DNA from: Streptomyces vinaceus | GTDB lineage: Bacteria; Actinomycetota; Actinomycetes; Streptomycetales; Streptomycetaceae | Assembly: GCF_008704935.1 (NCBI RefSeq) | Contig: NZ_CP023692.1 | Location: 1,984,001-2,048,000 of the forward strand | Length of the DNA: 64,000 nucleotides | Direction: 5' to 3' | Part shown: in pieces, positions 60,901 to 64,000 of the stretch | Position numbering within the stretch: position 1 is the first letter of the stretch | How the letters are laid out: each line of letters begins with the position of its first letter | Notes under the pieces: generated by a model | Seen by the model: only the letters and a program-made list of their open reading frames with translations | What the model was told of the DNA's origin: nothing | Databases searched by the model: none | Program-made: the position numbers and the translations under genes

Positions 60901-63426
60901 GTGATCACGGCTCGGGCGGCTGCCAGCTTCGACCCCCTCGGGCGCTCGGTCGCCGCGGCCCGGGCGTTCGTCCGCGACACCCTGCAGGGATGGGGCTTCG
61001 CGGACATCGTCGACGACGCCGTGGTGCTCACCAGCGAGCTCGTCACCAACGCCGTGGTCCACGCCGGCACCAAGGCCGAGGTCCTGTGCCTGCGCTCCGG
61101 TGACGGCGTACGGGTCGAGATCGCCGACCGCTACCCGGAACGTGAGCTTCCTCTCCAACACCCCGGCGAGCGCCCCTACGCCGACCCCGACCGCGAGAAC
61201 GGCCGCGGGCTGATGCTCTGCGCCGCCCTCGCCACCCGCTGGGGAGTCGAGTACACCGCCACCCACAAACACGTGTGGTTCCGGCTCGACCTCCCGGACC
61301 GGCCGGTCGGTACCCGCTCGGCCGGACCCGTCGTACCGGACCGCCTCCTGCCCCTCGCCGACAGCCGCGTACGCGTCGCCGTCCTCCAGATCGACGCCTC
61401 CGACGCGATCTCCGCCTGGAACGAGGACGCCGAGCACGTCTTCGGCTACGCCGCCGAGAAGGTCCTCGGCCGCCCCCTCGCCGAACTCGCCGCCTGGCCC
61501 CAGACCCCCGGCACCGGCACCGGCATCGCCGAGGCCCTGCGCCTGTCCCGCTGGGAGGGCAGCTACGGCATCCGCGGCGCCGACGGCCGAGTGATCCCCG
61601 TGTACGCCTCCCACCTGCGGGTCCGCGATGCGCACGGCGAGCCGTCCATCGTCTGCCTGCTGGTCCACGACGACGAGCGGGCCCTGCTCCAGACCCCCGT
61701 ACGGGTCGCCTCCGCCGACAGCCTCCAGCTCACCGAACCCCGCCCCGCGGACCCCTTCGAGGTCTTCATCGGCTCCCCCGCCCCCGACGACCTCGACGGA
61801 CTCCTCCAGCGCACCGTCGAACGCGCCCGCGACATGCTCGACGCCGACTCCGCCTTCCTGCTGCTCGCCACCGACGACGAGACGGAGCTGGAAGTCCGCG
61901 CGACGACCGGGCTCCCCTCCACCCGCCAGCGCTTCGCCCGCGTCCCCGTCGAAGCCGGCACCAACCGCTACGGCTCCGCCCGCATGCCCGCCGTCCACGA
62001 CGACCTCGCCGCCGTCCCCGGAGCCGTACCGCTCCTGGAGGCCACCGGCATGCGCTCGGTGATCACCGTCCCCCTCAAGGTCGAAGGCCGGCTCACCGGC
62101 TCCCTCGGCGTCGCCGCCGAGAACCCCGGCCGCTACTCGAACGCCGAGGCCCTGCGCCTCCAGTTCGCCGCCGACCGCATCGCCCTCGCCGTCGAATCCG
62201 CCCGCCTCGGCGAGCTGGAACGCCTGCGCCGCGGCTCCCTCTCCTTCCTCGTCGAGGCCTCCGACCTGCTCGCCGGCACCCTCGACCGGGACCAGACCCT
62301 GGCCCTCATGGCCCAGATGACCGTCCCGACCCTGGCCACCTGGTGCGCCGTGTACACGATCGCCGACCAGTCCTCGGACCCGTACCTCGCGTACGTCCTG
62401 CACGAGGACGAGGAGCGCATCGACGGCCTCAAGGCCCTGCTCTCCCACGTCAGCCCGCCCGACCCGGTCCGGGAGGCCGGCGCCCGCCCCTGGCCTGCGA
62501 CGGCCCAGGCCGTCGGCGGGGAGACCGTCGTCCTCCCGCTCCTGGCCCGCAACCGCGTGATCGGCCTGCTGACCCTCGGCAAGCCCTCGGAGGAGCACTT
62601 CCGCCAGGAGATCCTCGAACTCGCCGAGGACCTGTCCCGCCGCGCCGCGCTCGCCCTCGACAACGCCCGCCTCTACTCCGAGCGCACGGCGATCAGCCGC
62701 TCCCTCCAGCGCAGCCTGCTCCCGCCCGGCTCCCCCGCCATCCCCGGCATGGAGGTCGAGGTCATCTACCGCGCGGCCGGCGAGGGCAACGAGGTCGGCG
62801 GCGACTTCTACGACGTCTTCCCGATCCGCGACGGCGCGTACGGCTTCGCCATCGGCGACGTCTGCGGTACGGGCCCCGAGGCGGCCGCCGTCACCGGCCT
62901 CGCCCGCCACGCCCTGCGCCTCCTGGCCCGCGAGGGCCTCGGCGGCCCGGCGGTGCTGGAGCGGCTGAACGCGGCCATCCTCGACGAGGGCGCCCGCAGC
63001 CGCTTCCTCACCCTCCTGTACGGGGAACTGCACCCCCAGCCGGACGGCAGCGCCCTGATGAAGGTCGTCTGCGCCGGCCACCCGCTCCCGCTGCGCCTGC
63101 GCCCGGACGGCCAGGTCACCCCGGCCGCGGACCCTCAGCCCCTGCTCGGCGTGATCGACGACCTCGACCTCTACGAACAGACCCTGACCCTGGACCCGGG
63201 CGACGTACTGCTCTGCGTCACGGACGGGGTGACGGAGCGCCGCGAGGGAACCCGCATGCTGGGCGACGACGGCCTCACCGAGGTCCTCACCACCTGCACG
63301 GGCCTCACCGCGGGCGCCGTCGCCGCCCGCGTCCTGCGAGCGGTGGAACGCTTCGCGGCCGAGCCCGCCTCGGACGACATGGCCATCCTGGCCTTCCGCG
63401 TCCCCCAGCCGCGCACGGGCGACTAG
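60901..63426 (+). CDS. osaC: OsaC, multidomain regulator of SigB
   Basis: An 841-residue soluble protein. The RsbW-like anti-sigma kinase domain (about 1-130) has E-L-V-T-N-A-V-V-H and G-R-G-L-x-L. A PAS domain follows at about 160-260, two GAF domains at 300-440 and 455-597, and a SpoIIE-type PP2C phosphatase at 613-836 (G-G-D-F-Y-D and I-G-D-V-C-G-T-G). The S. coelicolor OsaC modulates SigB after osmotic stress, and its RsbW-like kinase domain binds the sigma factor. GTG 60901 has AAGGAG four bases upstream and is preferred over ATG 60841. It converges with the membrane gene at the right edge. Confidence 0.92.
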   Translation: MITARAAASFDPLGRSVAAARAFVRDTLQGWGFADIVDDAVVLTSELVTNAVVHAGTKAEVLCLRSGDGVRVEIADRYPERELPLQHPGERPYADPDRENGRGLMLCAALATRWGVEYTATHKHVWFRLDLPDRPVGTRSAGPVVPDRLLPLADSRVRVAVLQIDASDAISAWNEDAEHVFGYAAEKVLGRPLAELAAWPQTPGTGTGIAEALRLSRWEGSYGIRGADGRVIPVYASHLRVRDAHGEPSIVCLLVHDDERALLQTPVRVASADSLQLTEPRPADPFEVFIGSPAPDDLDGLLQRTVERARDMLDADSAFLLLATDDETELEVRATTGLPSTRQRFARVPVEAGTNRYGSARMPAVHDDLAAVPGAVPLLEATGMRSVITVPLKVEGRLTGSLGVAAENPGRYSNAEALRLQFAADRIALAVESARLGELERLRRGSLSFLVEASDLLAGTLDRDQTLALMAQMTVPTLATWCAVYTIADQSSDPYLAYVLHEDEERIDGLKALLSHVSPPDPVREAGARPWPATAQAVGGETVVLPLLARNRVIGLLTLGKPSEEHFRQEILELAEDLSRRAALALDNARLYSERTAISRSLQRSLLPPGSPAIPGMEVEVIYRAAGEGNEVGGDFYDVFPIRDGAYGFAIGDVCGTGPEAAAVTGLARHALRLLAREGLGGPAVLERLNAAILDEGARSRFLTLLYGELHPQPDGSALMKVVCAGHPLPLRLRPDGQVTPAADPQPLLGVIDDLDLYEQTLTLDPGDVLLCVTDGVTERREGTRMLGDDGLTEVLTTCTGLTAGAVAARVLRAVERFAAEPASDDMAILAFRVPQPRTGD

Positions 63427-63460
63427 GGGGCGTCCGGCGGATCATGGCCGGGGGCATCCC

Positions 63461-64000
63461 CTAGCCTGAGCCCACGCGGCGGGTGGCGGAGCGCAGTGCG
63501 AACGCCATCACCACTTCGAACACGCCGAGCAGGACGAGCCAGAGTCCCAGCAGCCGGGTCAGCGCGACCGCGGAGTCCACGGGGAAGCACAGCACGACGA
63601 TACCGGCGACGGCGCCGAGGGCGCCCAGGCCGAAGAGCAGGCCCCGGTGGGCGACCGTGTGGTCCGCGATGGCTGTGTACGCCGTGAGCACGCCGGTCAC
63701 CAGCCAGAACACGCCGAGGATCAGGGACAGCGCGCCGATCGTCTGCATCGGATGCCGCAGCACCAGCACGCCGGCCAGCAACGCCAGCACGGCGACCAGG
63801 ACGGCGGCCAGCCTGCTGCCGCCGTCGTTGCTGTGCGAGAAGGCGGTGACGAAACGGAAGACACCCGCCACGAGGAGCTGCAGGCCGATGATGACGGCCA
63901 GGATGTGCAGGGTCTCGTCGGGCCAGACGAGTACGAGGATGCCGGGGATCAGGGTCACCAGGGCGAGGCCCAGCGCCCAGTGCCAGGTGCCTCCGACCTG
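63461..64000 (-). CDS. DUF308/HdeD-like membrane protein (5' part cut by window edge)
   Basis: The last 179 residues are visible; the start lies beyond the right edge. The frame is open to base 64000 (W-H-W-A-L-G-L-A-L-V before L-I-P-G-I-L-V). There are six short hydrophobic segments in pairs, with P-x-x-x-L-x-x-L-I-G-L-x-L-L-V-A-G and related repeats typical of HdeD/DUF308 proteins. Some members are acid-stress proteins in enterobacteria; the role in Streptomyces is unknown. Confidence 0.82.
   Translation of the reverse strand, partial: QVGGTWHWALGLALVTLIPGILVLVWPDETLHILAVIIGLQLLVAGVFRFVTAFSHSNDGGSRLAAVLVAVLALLAGVLVLRHPMQTIGALSLILGVFWLVTGVLTAYTAIADHTVAHRGLLFGLGALGAVAGIVVLCFPVDSAVALTRLLGLWLVLLGVFEVVMAFALRSATRRVGSG

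Noticed and set aside
60673..63081. Extension of the osaA frame far upstream into the osaC region
   Set aside because: The frame stays open but is antisense to osaC. The GTG at 60672 has GGGAGGG at proper spacing and gives normal family length.
1..64000. tRNA, rRNA, CRISPR, insertion sequences, prophage or attachment sites
   Set aside because: I looked for tRNA-like cloverleaf ends, spaced repeats, transposase motifs and terminal inverted repeats, and found none. All repeats are explained by osaA, small arrays or hairpins.

Overview
The window is chromosomal DNA of a Streptomyces species or very close relative. It is strongly GC-rich with GC-biased third codon positions, and many starts are GTG. 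The gene order (hflX, M1 peptidase, rshA, dapF, miaA, miaB, gluRK/gluABCD, recX-recA, lhr, nei, clgR-cinA-pgsA-rimO, ftsK, osaB-osaA-osaC) matches, as I remember it, a conserved core block of the S. coelicolor chromosome (about SCO5747 to SCO5799). I see no rRNA, tRNA, CRISPR array, insertion sequence or prophage.

Layout. 1-16.6 kb: a cut class-III aminotransferase, a secreted serine protease, hflX, an M1 metallopeptidase, the ppGpp enzyme rshA, dapF, a membrane protein, miaA, two small proteins, an extradiol-dioxygenase-like protein, miaB, an orphan TAXI binding protein, then a ROK kinase and a LacI repressor. 16.7-20.3 kb: divergent from the repressor, an intracellular GH5 mannosidase-like enzyme and a Tat-exported GH85 endo-beta-N-acetylglucosaminidase. 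Together these four genes look like an N-glycan utilisation module. 20.3-26.1 kb: the gluR-gluK two-component system and the gluABCD glutamate importer. 26.2-31.6 kb: an FAD monooxygenase, a cysteine dioxygenase-rhodanese pair behind a cysteine-rich leader peptide, and a large FtsX-type permease. 31.7-36 kb: recX-recA, a divergent regulator with Clp N-terminal repeats, an AI-2E family permease and DUF3046. 36-46.6 kb: a terpenoid-cyclase-fold protein, azlD/azlC with an AraC regulator, the helicase lhr, a lipoprotein, nei, an SDR enzyme and a small membrane protein. 46.7-54 kb: clgR, cinA, pgsA and rimO (tightly coupled), a RodZ-like protein and ftsK. 54.2-63.4 kb: the osmoadaptation locus osaB, osaA and osaC, with osaA carrying eleven 92-residue HAMP repeats. 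The right edge cuts a DUF308/HdeD-like membrane protein.

How the genes work together. Two DNA-damage genes, recA and lhr, have promoters of the LexA-independent RecA-NDp/PafBC type (TTGTCRGTG-N8-TAnnnT; lhr with one mismatch). nei lies downstream of lhr, as in mycobacteria. Several genes (lhr, the Clp-repeat regulator, the TAXI protein, the SDR and probably dapF) have a -10 box 6-7 bases before the start codon, which predicts leaderless mRNAs. The parts most worth following up are the GH85/GH5/ROK/LacI module with its own operator palindrome, the cysteine leader-peptide switch, the autoregulatory palindrome of the Clp-repeat regulator, and the hydrolase-intact, synthetase-diverged RshA.
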